From contig NZ_JAVSCK010000004.1 of NCBI RefSeq assembly GCF_031932625.1, forward strand, positions 124,001 through 188,000: DNA of 64,000 bases. The letters are read 5' to 3'. Origin of the DNA: Hwangdonia seohaensis (lineage in GTDB: Bacteria; Bacteroidota; Bacteroidia; Flavobacteriales; Flavobacteriaceae). The notes below the pieces were generated by a model that was not told where the DNA came from, ran no database searches, and was given only the letters and a program-made list of their open reading frames with translations. Shown here piece after piece: positions 43,528 to 51,999 of the stretch. Position 1 is the first letter of the stretch, and each line of letters starts with the position of its first letter. Both the position numbers and the translations under genes were made by a program.

Positions 43528-43576
43528 GTCAACAAAGTTAGAAGTACGAAGTGTGAAGTTAGAAGTTTTTCAGAAG

Positions 43577-44140
43577 TTATTTTTTAATTTTTTTTAAAAT
43601 ATGTTTGGCTCGTGCCTTGAAACCAGAACTCTGCATCTGAAAATCGCGCTCTAAAATAAGCGCCAATTCGGGGTGCACCCAATCATAATCCTTTCCAAAT
43701 AAAAAAAGGGTATTCATGGAATAAGCTTTTGGGGCAATTTTTTCGTCGTTAATCATATAATCAAAACAGACTTCAATAATACGTTCTTTATGTGTTTTGG
43801 TTAAAGCGGTTTGTATGTTGTTCTGGGTTTTCGAATGATAAGCTGTTGCCAAAAACTCACATATTTTAGCCACGGGTCGTACTGCAGAATCCAAATGGAC
43901 TTTGTGCATGTTTTCGGTAAAGGTATCTAAATACGGTATTATGGCGTCTATGTTTTTTTTGCACATAAACTCGAATACCCAAGCGGCACGGGGCGATGCT
44001 TTATCGTTAACCCAAAACATAATCTCCAATAACTTAGGGATTAAATCTTTGTTGTTAATAACCATATTGGCATAATACAAACGTTTTTCGCGCGAATGGT
44101 TAACATTGCTTAATTCGTTATAAAGTTCCTGTGTGGTCAA
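43577..44140 (-). CDS. Helical repeat protein of unknown function (HEAT-like)
   Basis: A 187-residue soluble protein made almost only of helices: NHSREKRLYYANMVINNKDLIPKLLEIMFW, AAWVFEFMCKKNIDAIIPYLDTFTENM, and similar units with W/F/L spacing to a basic end (ARAKHILKKIKK). The pattern resembles HEAT-type superhelices. Such genes are often found near purB in Flavobacteriia and some records carry the adenylosuccinate-lyase name, but no lyase motif is present. Function unknown. Only 39 nt separate its start from that of the divergent heme-binding protein gene, so the promoters overlap. Confidence 0.6.
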   Translation of the reverse strand: MTTQELYNELSNVNHSREKRLYYANMVINNKDLIPKLLEIMFWVNDKASPRAAWVFEFMCKKNIDAIIPYLDTFTENMHKVHLDSAVRPVAKICEFLATAYHSKTQNNIQTALTKTHKERIIEVCFDYMINDEKIAPKAYSMNTLFLFGKDYDWVHPELALILERDFQMQSSGFKARAKHILKKIKK

Positions 44141-44179
44141 ATGAATTTTAGTATTTTTAAAAATCTAAAATTAAGTAAA

Positions 44180-44653
44180 ATGCGAAAAATAAAAAAGATT
44201 CTTTGGTTGCTGCTTATTGTATTTATAATTGCCCAATTTTTTGGGCCTGATAAAAATGAAGGCGATATGGCCTCGATGGATGCGTTTTTGGCGGAGACCA
44301 ATCCACCTAAAGAAGTAAGGCTTATTTTAAAAGAAAGTTGCAACGATTGCCATAGCAATGTAACACGATATCCGTGGTACAATAATTTAACGCCGATAAA
44401 TTATTGGCTTGCAGATCATATTGAACACGGGAAGAAAAAATTCAATATGTCGAATTGGGAAGGGAATTCTACGAAACGAAAAGACCATAAATTTGAAGAA
44501 CTTATTGAAGTGGTAGAAGCCAAAGACATGCCATTAAATTCTTATACTTGGACGCATACCGAAGCTAAACTCAGCGATGAGCAGATAAAAGCGGTTGTAG
44601 ATTGGGCGAAGCGAGTTAGATTAAAATACGGTTTGGAACCTTTACCTAACTAG
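44180..44653 (+). CDS. Heme-binding domain protein (cytochrome c-like)
   Basis: A 157-residue protein anchored by an N-terminal helix (residues 7-22) with a periplasmic domain. One heme c motif, CNDCH (54-58), follows the phrase VRLILKESC; TRYPWYNNLTPINYWLADHIEHGKKKFN and MPLNSYTWTHTEAKLS match the heme-binding (Haem_bd) family, including the MPL residue run that may give the sixth ligand. Single heme, no oxidase subunit next to it, so it is a free electron carrier or sensor. I chose the ATG at 44180; the frame could extend 13 codons upstream, into the divergent gene's control region. Confidence 0.85.
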   Translation: MRKIKKILWLLLIVFIIAQFFGPDKNEGDMASMDAFLAETNPPKEVRLILKESCNDCHSNVTRYPWYNNLTPINYWLADHIEHGKKKFNMSNWEGNSTKRKDHKFEELIEVVEAKDMPLNSYTWTHTEAKLSDEQIKAVVDWAKRVRLKYGLEPLPN

Positions 44654-44733
44654 GCAGCCATCGGTTTGCAGTAAACAGTCAATTTGAACACAAGAGAACA
44701 ATCACATAATTTTAATTTAACATTCGTGCATTC

Positions 44734-45972
44734 GTGGCAAACAAAACATTATTAATCATAGGTTTCGTTTGGCCAGAGCCCAAAAGTTCTGCGGCCGGTA
44801 GCAGAATGATGCAGTTAATTGCCGTGTTTCAATCGCAAAACTATCACATCACTTTTGCTAGTTCGTGTGCTAAAACAGATAATGCTTTTGATTTAAAAAC
44901 GATGGGGATCGAGCAGGTTAAGATTGAATTGAATCATTCCAGTTTTGATGATTTTATAAAAGATTTGAATCCGGCTGTTGTGCTGTTTGACCGTTTTATA
45001 ACCGAAGAGCAATTCGGTTGGCGCGTCGCCGAACAATGCCCGAATGCTGTAAGAATTCTGGATACCGAAGATTTACATGGATTGCGAAAAGGCCGACAGC
45101 AAGCTTTTAAAGATGATACTGCGTTTGATAATTCTTATTTATTTAACGATACCGCAAAGCGAGAAATAGCCAGTATTTACCGAAGCGATTTGAGCTTGAT
45201 TATTTCGGAAGCCGAAATGGAATTCCTTAAAAATCAATTTAAAGTCGATACGACTTTATTGATTTATTTACCGTTTATGCTGGATGAAATTTCAAAAGAA
45301 AGCCGTGGCAAACTCCCAGATTTTGAAGAGCGACAATATTTTATAACCATTGGAAATTTTTTGCACGAACCCAATTATAATGCCATTTTGTATTTAAGAA
45401 AAGCCATTTGGCCGCTTATAAGAAAGCAATTGCCCAAATCGGAATTGCATATTTACGGTGCTTATGCCACCCAAAAAGTAAACCAATTGCACAATGAAAA
45501 AGATGGTTTTTTAATCAAAGGTTTCGCCGAAGATGTAAACTTGGCTATGCAGCAATCAAAAATATGTTTAGCGCCCATACGTTTTGGTGCAGGCTTAAAA
45601 GGGAAATTGGTTGATGCCATGCAAAACGGTACACCATGTATTATGAGTGGTATAGCGGCAGAAGGCATGTTTGGTAATTTAGAACCAAACGGGTTTATTA
45701 AAGATATTCCAGAGGAATTTGCACGTAAAGCGGTTCAATTATATAATGATGCAGCGCTGTGGAAAGCAAAACAGCAAAACGGGTTTGAGATTATTAATAA
45801 GCGTTTCAGTAAAATTGAACACCAAAAAAGGTTTATAAATGAAATAGAGGAAATAACTCATCAACTAAAAGAAAAACGACTAAATAATTTCACAGGGCAG
45901 ATGCTACAGCATCACGCATATCAAAGTACCAAATTCATGGGTAAATGGATTGAGGAGAAAAATAAATACTAA
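44734..45972 (+). CDS. Glycosyltransferase (GT-B fold, family 4-like)
   Basis: A 412-residue cytoplasmic protein. The N-terminal domain begins with LIIGFVWPEPKSSAAGSRMMQLIAVFQ, a strand plus glycine turn typical of the GT-B acceptor domain. The C-terminal domain has YFITIGNFLHEPNYNAILYLRKAIWPLI and LPKSELHIYGA, then FAEDVNLAMQQSKICLAPIRFGAGLKGKLVDAMQNGTPCIMSGIAAEGM, the nucleotide-sugar pocket with its G-x-K-x-K-L/E stretch. The start is GTG at 44734; no ATG gives the first strand. Acceptor and donor unknown; no glycan gene cluster nearby. Confidence 0.85.
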   Translation: MANKTLLIIGFVWPEPKSSAAGSRMMQLIAVFQSQNYHITFASSCAKTDNAFDLKTMGIEQVKIELNHSSFDDFIKDLNPAVVLFDRFITEEQFGWRVAEQCPNAVRILDTEDLHGLRKGRQQAFKDDTAFDNSYLFNDTAKREIASIYRSDLSLIISEAEMEFLKNQFKVDTTLLIYLPFMLDEISKESRGKLPDFEERQYFITIGNFLHEPNYNAILYLRKAIWPLIRKQLPKSELHIYGAYATQKVNQLHNEKDGFLIKGFAEDVNLAMQQSKICLAPIRFGAGLKGKLVDAMQNGTPCIMSGIAAEGMFGNLEPNGFIKDIPEEFARKAVQLYNDAALWKAKQQNGFEIINKRFSKIEHQKRFINEIEEITHQLKEKRLNNFTGQMLQHHAYQSTKFMGKWIEEKNKY

Positions 45973-45977
45973 AAAAA

Positions 45978-46009
45978 TTTGTCGAATTCAAAAATGTAAA
46001 GTATATTTG
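45978..46009 (+). promoter_or_regulatory. Promoter of the membrane protein/HTH pair
   Basis: TTTG (45978-45981), 20 nt, TATATTTG (46002-46009), the same arrangement as the rpmH promoter. It lies 60 nt before the ATG at 46070. Confidence 0.75.
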
Positions 46010-46069
46010 TCATTATGGAAAATTAATTTTCCTTTATAGAAAGTATGTTTGTCAATTAAATTTAAAAAT

Positions 46070-46519
46070 ATGAATGCGAAAAGTTTTATAGATTGTGAAA
46101 GAAAACGATTTGATAAACTAATTAATTTTAGGTTGCCTCATAAATTTATGTATGTAGGAATAGCTATAACGGCATTATCAATAATTGGTATGTTTATTCG
46201 TGCTTTTGCGATGGACGGCGATACCGAGCTATTGAAAACAATGTTACAAAAAATAGTTTTAGTTGGGTTATTGCTTATGTCTGTTTCAAAAGATAAAATT
46301 GAAGACGAGATGACTATCCAGCTTAGGTCTCAATCTTATATGGTTGCTTTTGTTGTAGGTGTTATATATGCTTTGGTAATGCCTTATGTAGAGTTTGGTG
46401 TTTCTAATGTTGTGCATGCTGGAGGTGAGGAGTTTAAAAGTTTAGGCGATTTTCAAGTCTTGCTATTTATGCTAATGATACAGTTAATGTTTTATCACAA
46501 TTTAAAGCGCTTTAGATAA
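46070..46519 (+). CDS. Membrane protein of a membrane protein/HTH pair
   Basis: A 149-residue protein with four helices: about residues 27-45, 58-75, 90-108 and 122-140. The N-terminus (NAKSFIDCERKRFDKLINF) is cytoplasmic and basic. The central KDKIEDEMTIQLRSQSY motif is a recurring feature of this class of small membrane protein that is paired with an HTH gene. The TAA overlaps the ATG of the HTH gene (TAATG). Such pairs are common in Bacteroidota and Firmicutes; the membrane partner is thought to sense something and hold or release the regulator, which is not proven. I chose the ATG at 46070 over an upstream TTG. Confidence 0.72.
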   Translation: MNAKSFIDCERKRFDKLINFRLPHKFMYVGIAITALSIIGMFIRAFAMDGDTELLKTMLQKIVLVGLLLMSVSKDKIEDEMTIQLRSQSYMVAFVVGVIYALVMPYVEFGVSNVVHAGGEEFKSLGDFQVLLFMLMIQLMFYHNLKRFR

Positions 46520-46719
46520 TGCAAAATACTATAAAAGTAGAACGCGCCATATTGAATTTAACGCAAGATGAATTAGCGCAAAAAATAGGCGTATCTAGGC
46601 AAACCATTAACTCGATTGAAGCTAATAGATATGTGCCTTCAACGGTATTGGCTTTAAAATTGTCAGAGGTATTTGGTAAACCGGTAAACGATTTTTTTAA
46701 ACTTTCAAAAGATGATTAG
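46519..46719 (+). CDS. Small XRE-family HTH regulator
   Basis: A 66-residue protein consisting only of an XRE/Cro-type helix-turn-helix: TQDELAQKIGVSRQTINSIEANRYVPSTVLALKLSEVF, followed by GKPVNDFFKL. This matches the YozG/Cro-like single-domain regulators. It is translationally coupled to the membrane protein gene by a one-base overlap. It probably represses its own promoter at 45978-46009 or another membrane-related target. Confidence 0.9.
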   Translation: MQNTIKVERAILNLTQDELAQKIGVSRQTINSIEANRYVPSTVLALKLSEVFGKPVNDFFKLSKDD

Positions 46720-46861
46720 CGCTACATTGTTACTTATAATGTTAATTGTAAATACGATTTTGTGATTTTTTTTTTTAACTGCTGCAATAATCATAAATGT
46801 TAATAGTTTTTCTGTGGTTTTAATATTCGCTATTTTTACCTCAAAATAACCAATTGCCATA

Positions 46862-49369
46862 GTGACATTGATTAGAGTTTATAAGCTTTTATTTTTTTTT
46901 GTTTTTCTTTTCAATCAAGGTTGGACGCAAACAAACACCCCTCCAGAGCTTGTTGCTATTGGGGATCAAATTTACTGTCCATTAAGTCAAATAAATATTG
47001 TAACCGACTTTGACATCATCGACCCAGATGATGTAGAATTAGACATTCTAAAGATTTTAATTTCTGAAGGTTATGTTGAAGGCGAAGATGTGCTAACCTT
47101 GGTTGGGTCGCATCCAAATATTGTTGCTACTTGGGATGCTGTAAAAGGCAAACTAACATTAGAAGGTGTTGCAAATGCGCCCATGCTTTATACCGATGTA
47201 ATTAACGCTGTAAAAAGTGTGGTTTTTAATAGTTCGTCGGTTGCCGTGTCTGGAGAAAAAGTGTTTACTATTACCATTGGACCTGCGGAGTATTTGCCGT
47301 TAACCGGACATTATTATGAGTTTGTACCAGATAAAGCAAGTATTTGGACGAATGCAAAGTTTGCAACTGAAGCAAAAAACTACTACGGATTACAAGGTTA
47401 TTTAGCAACTATACTTTCGCCCGAAGAAGCTCAATTAACAGGGGAATTGGCCTCGGGTTTAGCATGGATAGGCGGTAGTGAAGCCTCCAACATTGGAACT
47501 TGGCAATGGGAAACTGGGCCAGAGGCTGGAACGGTTTTTTGGGAAGGTAATCATAATGGGTCGACACCAAATTTTGCCAATTGGATGGCGGGCGAACCAA
47601 GAACAAGTCCTTTTGGAGAACATTTTGCGGCCATAACAAAACTGGGAAATTTAGGTGAATGGGATAACATACCCAGGAGCGGAAGCCAAACAGGAGGCCC
47701 ATTTGAAGTTAAGGGGTATGTTATAGAATACGGGGGCATGCCTAATGATCCACTGGTTAAAATTTTAGGCGAAACAAAAATAGCAGTCCCAAAAATAGAC
47801 AGTATAGTGGAAGGCGCAAGATGCGGTTCAGGTAGTGTACAATTAGAAGCCATTCCATCGGCAGGTGATATACATTGGTTCACTTCTTTAACGGGGGGAC
47901 GATTTTTAGGAAGTGGCACGGTGCTAAATACACCAGTAATATCGACTACCACAACCTTTTATGCCTTAGCAGCTCCGGCTGGGTGTTTTGAAGGTATACG
48001 AATTCCTGTTGTGGCTACCGTTAACGAGGTTCCATCCGTTCAACCTTTGGTAGTACTAACAAATTGTGATGAAGATGGTGCTTCTGACGGGTTTACGGAC
48101 TTTAATTTAAATGAGGCTAATTCCTTTATTGTTAACGGTAATACGAGCGATTTTAGCTTTACATATTATCTGTCGTACAATGATGCCGATAATAAAGTTA
48201 ATGCGATAAATGCGGCGCCTTTTAATAACAATACGGCAAGTACCGTGTACGCTCGTGTTGAAAGTATTCATGGCTGTTACCGTGTTTCAACGGTTAATTT
48301 ACAGGTTTCCACTTCCTCATTGCCAGCGGGGTATATGCAAGAATTGGAGTTGTGCGATGAAGACCGGATAATCGATGGGATTAAGGTTTTTGATTTATCT
48401 CAAGCCTCTGCTGCCTTTATTAATGAGTTTCCTGCAGGACAAAATTTAAGTGTGCGTTATTTCAGAAATGCATACGATGCTCAATTTGGGCAAAACGAAA
48501 TATTGCCGCAATCTAGGTATATGAACGAAACACCTTTTTCGCAAGTGTTATACGTTCGTATTCAAAGTGATGATAATGGCGCCTGTTTTGGATACGGGCC
48601 ATATTTAAGGTTAACCGTTCATCCGAGACCGGAATTTGAAGTAGAGCAATCTGAAATTTTCTGTTTAAATAATCAACAGCCCGTTACCTTATTTACGTTT
48701 AATGCCAAAGGTAATTATACCTACCAATGGTTGGATAGTAGTAAAAATATAATTAGCAATTTACCTACGGCAACCGTCTCTATGGGCGGCCAATATACCG
48801 TTATTGGCACCTCAAACAATGGTTGCGAATCGTTCCCCATAACAATTACGGTAAACGAATCTGCCAGTGCCATAATTACAAATGATGATGTTACTGTTGA
48901 AAGCTTATCAAACAATAACACCATTACAATTAACCCCGATAATTTGGGAATTGGTGATTATGAGTTTTCGTTGGACCATAGTTCCGGGCCGTACCAAAGC
49001 ACTCCGGTTTTTACCAATGTATCGGCAGGAAATCATATTGTGTACACTAAAGATATTAATGGTTGTGGCGTTTCTGAATTTGAAGTTTTTATTATGGGAT
49101 TCCCGAGGTTTTTTACACCCAACGGCGATGGATATAACGACACGTGGAATATTATTGGTTTAAGTACTGAGTTTAGTGGTAATTCGTCGGTATCTATTTA
49201 TGATCGATACGGGAATTTAATCAAGCAATTAAACCCTTGGGGAGCAGGTTGGGATGGATTGCGAAAGGGGAGGGAACTCATGGCAACCGACTATTGGTTC
49301 GTGGCTCAATTAATAGAAAATAGCGGCACTACAAAAATCGTTCGAGGGCATTTTAGTTTAATTAGATGA
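46862..49369 (+). CDS. Large T9SS type B surface protein with C-type lectin domain
   Basis: An 835-residue exported protein with a signal peptide (FFFVFLFNQGWTQ, start GTG at 46862). Domains in order: an N-terminal cadherin-like or Ig-like part (about residues 25-140); a C-type lectin domain (about 145-290) with WIGGSE, WEGNHNGSTPNFANWMAGEPR; an Ig-like strand set rich in Cys (about 305-385); two related repeats (LTNCDEDGASDGFTDFNL and LELCDEDRIIDGIKVFDL); and the T9SS type B sorting domain (FFTPNGDGYNDTWNI, IYDRYGNLI, GWDG, about 750-835). It should be exported and attached to the cell surface. The lectin domain suggests polysaccharide binding or adhesion, as in SprB-like gliding proteins. 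Partner genes for gliding are not in view. Confidence 0.9.
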   Translation: MTLIRVYKLLFFFVFLFNQGWTQTNTPPELVAIGDQIYCPLSQINIVTDFDIIDPDDVELDILKILISEGYVEGEDVLTLVGSHPNIVATWDAVKGKLTLEGVANAPMLYTDVINAVKSVVFNSSSVAVSGEKVFTITIGPAEYLPLTGHYYEFVPDKASIWTNAKFATEAKNYYGLQGYLATILSPEEAQLTGELASGLAWIGGSEASNIGTWQWETGPEAGTVFWEGNHNGSTPNFANWMAGEPRTSPFGEHFAAITKLGNLGEWDNIPRSGSQTGGPFEVKGYVIEYGGMPNDPLVKILGETKIAVPKIDSIVEGARCGSGSVQLEAIPSAGDIHWFTSLTGGRFLGSGTVLNTPVISTTTTFYALAAPAGCFEGIRIPVVATVNEVPSVQPLVVLTNCDEDGASDGFTDFNLNEANSFIVNGNTSDFSFTYYLSYNDADNKVNAINAAPFNNNTASTVYARVESIHGCYRVSTVNLQVSTSSLPAGYMQELELCDEDRIIDGIKVFDLSQASAAFINEFPAGQNLSVRYFRNAYDAQFGQNEILPQSRYMNETPFSQVLYVRIQSDDNGACFGYGPYLRLTVHPRPEFEVEQSEIFCLNNQQPVTLFTFNAKGNYTYQWLDSSKNIISNLPTATVSMGGQYTVIGTSNNGCESFPITITVNESASAIITNDDVTVESLSNNNTITINPDNLGIGDYEFSLDHSSGPYQSTPVFTNVSAGNHIVYTKDINGCGVSEFEVFIMGFPRFFTPNGDGYNDTWNIIGLSTEFSGNSSVSIYDRYGNLIKQLNPWGAGWDGLRKGRELMATDYWFVAQLIENSGTTKIVRGHFSLIR

Positions 49370-49371
49370 TG

Positions 49372-50055
49372 TTATTTATTGGCTTTTAACAACCCAACAA
49401 CCTTCTTCATCCCAATCGTAGCCGTTTCCGCAATTACGGTTAAATTGTGTTTACTATCAATATTTGGTTTTGGGTCAATAAAATAGGTAGGCGTATGTTG
49501 AGGCACATAATGCATTAAACTTGCTGCAGGATATACTTGCATGCTTGTGCCAATAATGATTAATACATCGGCCGTTTCGCAAATATCAATAGCCTTTGGA
49601 ATCATGGGGACATCTTCACCAAACCAAACTATATGCGGGCGTAATTGGTGCCCTTTTTTACAACAATCGCCTAAAATCAAATCGGTTTTCCAATCTTGTA
49701 TGTCCCATTCATCAATAGAACTTCGCACTTTTAATAATTCACCATGTAAATGAATCACATTGGTGCTACCGGCGCGTTCGTGCAAATCATCTACATTTTG
49801 GGTGATTATTGAAACTTTAAAATCGGTTTCCAGTTCCGCTAAATTATAATGCGCTGCATTGGGCGAAACTTCACGTAATTGGCGCCGGCGTTGGTTATAA
49901 AAATCCAATACCAATTCTGGGTTTGCGGCAAAACCTTCGGGCGTGGCAACTTCCATAACATCGTGCCCTTCCCATAATCCATCGGCATCTCTAAAGGTTT
50001 TTATACCACTTTCGGCACTCATGCCTGCTCCTGTAAGTACAACGATGTGTTTCAT
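49372..50055 (-). CDS. NAD-dependent protein deacylase (sirtuin, CobB-like)
   Basis: A 227-residue enzyme that removes acyl groups from lysines using NAD+. The motifs are GAGMSAESGIKTFRD (residues 9-23), TQNVDDLHERAG, the catalytic His in VIHLHGEL, HIVWFGEDVP and the GTSMQVYPAA strand. The Tyr/Arg pair of class III deacylases (YNQR, about residues 53-56) is present, so succinyl or malonyl substrates are likely. The structural zinc site is reduced: only one Cys pair (CC in GDCCKKGH) is visible instead of four Cys. The stop lies 2 nt from that of the convergent T9SS protein gene. Confidence 0.9.
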   Translation of the reverse strand: MKHIVVLTGAGMSAESGIKTFRDADGLWEGHDVMEVATPEGFAANPELVLDFYNQRRRQLREVSPNAAHYNLAELETDFKVSIITQNVDDLHERAGSTNVIHLHGELLKVRSSIDEWDIQDWKTDLILGDCCKKGHQLRPHIVWFGEDVPMIPKAIDICETADVLIIIGTSMQVYPAASLMHYVPQHTPTYFIDPKPNIDSKHNLTVIAETATIGMKKVVGLLKANK

Positions 50056-50084
50056 AAATTATTCTTTTTTGTGATTCCCGCGTG

Positions 50085-50195
50085 CCATACTGAGTTTATC
50101 GAAGTGAAGGCGGGAATCCATTCAAATATACTAACTTTAGCGTTATTGCAAATCACACTTTTGTGTTTTACCAGCACTGAGCGTAGTAGAAGTGT
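50085..50195. repeat. Two degenerate copies of the dispersed TGAGCnnnnTCGAA-type repeat
   Basis: CCATACTGAGTTTATCGAAGTG (about 50088-50109) and CAGCACTGAGCGTAGTAGAAGTG (about 50170-50192) are degenerate copies of the repeat that also occurs at 23.8 and 59.0 kb. They lie in the spacer between the divergent sirtuin and trmH genes. No gene was found in it. Confidence 0.55.
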
Positions 50196-50241
50196 GGCCA
50201 TCTTTTAAATATAACTTCAAATAAAAAGATTACCACGTCAC

Positions 50242-50272
50242 TTTGTTCCTCGTAATGACATTTGTATTTTTG
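50242..50272 (+). promoter_or_regulatory. Promoter of the TrmH gene, close to the start codon
   Basis: TTTG (50242-50245), 19 nt, TATTTTTG (50265-50272). The ATG at 50276 is only four bases beyond the -7 element, so the mRNA is predicted to have almost no leader. Confidence 0.65.
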
Positions 50273-50275
50273 AAT

Positions 50276-50932
50276 ATGACCGATTTAAAACTTTTAGAGC
50301 ATTTGGAAACCTACTTAACCGAATCGCGTATAGCCCGTTTTGATGCCGTTTTATCGCAGCGCACCAAACATTTTACCGTTGCTACCGAGGATGTGTACCA
50401 GTTGCACAACACAAGCGCCGTGATACGCAGTTGCGATGTGTTTGGCATACAAGAAGTAAATATTATTGAAGAACGAAACAGCAAACGCATTGATAGGGAA
50501 ATTGCCATGGGCGCCCAAAAATGGGTGGATGTCAATCGGTTTCATACCGTAAAAGATTGTTTGAAAGATTTAAAGCAAAAAGGTTATCAAATCGTGGCGA
50601 CAACACCGCACAAAAACGATGCTTTGCTCAATGAATTCGATGTTACAAAAAAATCGTGTTTTTTCTTTGGAAGGGAAACCGAGGGCTTATCGCAAGAGGT
50701 CATTGATGAAGCCGATTGCTTTTTAAAAATCCCCATGGTTGGTTTTACCGAAAGTTTAAATATTTCGGTTTCTGCTGCCATTATTTTACAAGATGTTACC
50801 CAAAAGTTAAAACAAACCCAAGTGAATTGGCAATTAACCGAAGAAGAAATGCTTGCCAAACGTTTGGATTGGATTAAAAAATCCATAAAAAGTTACGACG
50901 ACATTGTGGCGCGTTTTTATAATCCACGATAA
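50276..50932 (+). CDS. trmH: tRNA (guanosine(18)-2'-O)-methyltransferase TrmH
   Basis: A 218-residue SPOUT methyltransferase that methylates the 2'-O of G18 in the D-loop of tRNA. It opens with LESYLTESR-like LETYLTESRIARFDAVLSQRTKHFTVATEDVY, then the SPOUT core NTSAVIRSCDVFGIQEVNII and the knot signatures FFFGRETEGLSQEVIDEAD and IPMVGFTESLNISVSAAI with the catalytic Asn/Ser. The C-terminal helix extension (about 30 residues) is typical of TrmH. I chose the ATG at 50276, not the upstream TTG/ATG frames, since the predicted promoter overlaps them. Confidence 0.93.
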   Translation: MTDLKLLEHLETYLTESRIARFDAVLSQRTKHFTVATEDVYQLHNTSAVIRSCDVFGIQEVNIIEERNSKRIDREIAMGAQKWVDVNRFHTVKDCLKDLKQKGYQIVATTPHKNDALLNEFDVTKKSCFFFGRETEGLSQEVIDEADCFLKIPMVGFTESLNISVSAAIILQDVTQKLKQTQVNWQLTEEEMLAKRLDWIKKSIKSYDDIVARFYNPR

Positions 50933-50974
50933 TTTTCGTAAATTTAAAATCCCTTAACTAAAAAACCAAATAGC

Positions 50975-51502
50975 ATGTATATAGCACTTTACATTGTCGT
51001 CGGTCTTATTGCCGTTATTTTTTTACTCGCTTTAATTGCGCCAAAAACGTACGAAGTTAACAGGAGCATCATTATAAACAAACCTGTTTCGGAGGTGTTT
51101 CAGTATATAAAACACATCAAAAATCAAAACCATTGGTCGCCTTGGAAAAAGAAAGACCCCAATATGAAACAAGAATTTGTTGGAACTGACGGCGAGGTTG
51201 GTTTTATCTCAAAATGGGAAGGCAATAAAGAGGTGGGAACAGGCGAACAGGAAATTATAGGTGTTGAGCACAACCAACAACTAACCTCGGAATTGCGATT
51301 TTTTAAACCTTGGAAATCGGTTTCAAAAGCATATATTAAAGTTACCGAGATTGAAACCAATCAAACCAATGTAACTTGGGGTTTTACGGGTAATAACCCG
51401 ATACCGATGAATATTTTTATGCTGTTCTTTAATTTTGAAAAATCCGTTGGAAAAGATTTTGAAGAAGGTTTAGAAAGCTTAAAAGGTATTTTAGAGTCTT
51501 AG
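50975..51502 (+). CDS. SRPBCC (START-like) protein with membrane anchor
   Basis: A 175-residue protein with an N-terminal helix (residues 3-20) and a SRPBCC/polyketide-cyclase-like lipid-binding fold. The signature VNRSIIINKPVSEVFQYIKHIKNQNHWSPW (about residues 28-57) starts the grip; KWEGNKEVGTGEQEIIG and TNVTWGFTGNNP continue it. Such proteins bind small hydrophobic ligands; the ligand here is unknown. It follows trmH by 42 nt and may be co-transcribed. Confidence 0.82.
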   Translation: MYIALYIVVGLIAVIFLLALIAPKTYEVNRSIIINKPVSEVFQYIKHIKNQNHWSPWKKKDPNMKQEFVGTDGEVGFISKWEGNKEVGTGEQEIIGVEHNQQLTSELRFFKPWKSVSKAYIKVTEIETNQTNVTWGFTGNNPIPMNIFMLFFNFEKSVGKDFEEGLESLKGILES

Positions 51503-51571
51503 TTTTCCATGTTTACAGTAGGTAACTGTAACGCGGTCGAAACATTTTAACAATTAAAGCACTTTTTACAA

Positions 51572-51946
51572 ATGAAAAAAAATATGGTAGGTTGGTTTGA
51601 GATTCCGGTTTCGGACATGGATAGAGCGAAAGCCTTTTACGAAGCGGTTTTTAAAGTGGACATAGAAGTTCATAATTTTGGCGGAATGTTAATGGGCTGG
51701 TTTCCTTTTGTAGAAGGTAAAGAAGGGGCGGCCGGTACGTTAATTAAGCAAGAAACCTATATTCCAAGTCAAGAAGGAACACTGGTTTACTTTATGTGCG
51801 ATGATGTTAAGAACGAACTCGATAGGGTTGAAGGAGCCGGTGGCAAAATTTACCAACCTAAAACCGAAATTTCTCCAGAACATGGTTTTATGGGTGCTTT
51901 TATAGATACCGAAGGTAACCGTGTGGCATTACACTCCAAGGTATAA
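51572..51946 (+). CDS. VOC-family protein (glyoxalase/dioxygenase-like)
   Basis: A 124-residue protein with the vicinal-oxygen-chelate fold: MVGWFEIPVSDMDRAKAFYEAVF at the start, then LVYFMCDDV, FMGAFIDTEGNRVALHSK at the end. The two beta-alpha-beta-beta-beta units give one small metal site (Glu/His-type residues in WFEIPV and in ALHSK). Substrate unknown: such proteins include antibiotic-resistance and lactoylglutathione-like enzymes. A terminator follows directly. The length is normal for stand-alone VOC proteins. Confidence 0.85.
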   Translation: MKKNMVGWFEIPVSDMDRAKAFYEAVFKVDIEVHNFGGMLMGWFPFVEGKEGAAGTLIKQETYIPSQEGTLVYFMCDDVKNELDRVEGAGGKIYQPKTEISPEHGFMGAFIDTEGNRVALHSKV

Positions 51947-51950
51947 AAAA

Positions 51951-51973
51951 AGAGGACACTATTAGCGTCCTCT
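51951..51973. terminator. Bidirectional terminator after the VOC gene
   Basis: AGAGGAC (51951-51957) pairs perfectly with GTCCTCT (51967-51973), loop 9 nt, with A and T tracts. The genes on both sides converge. Confidence 0.8.
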
Positions 51974-51999
51974 CTTAAATTTTAGTATTCAAATTAAGT

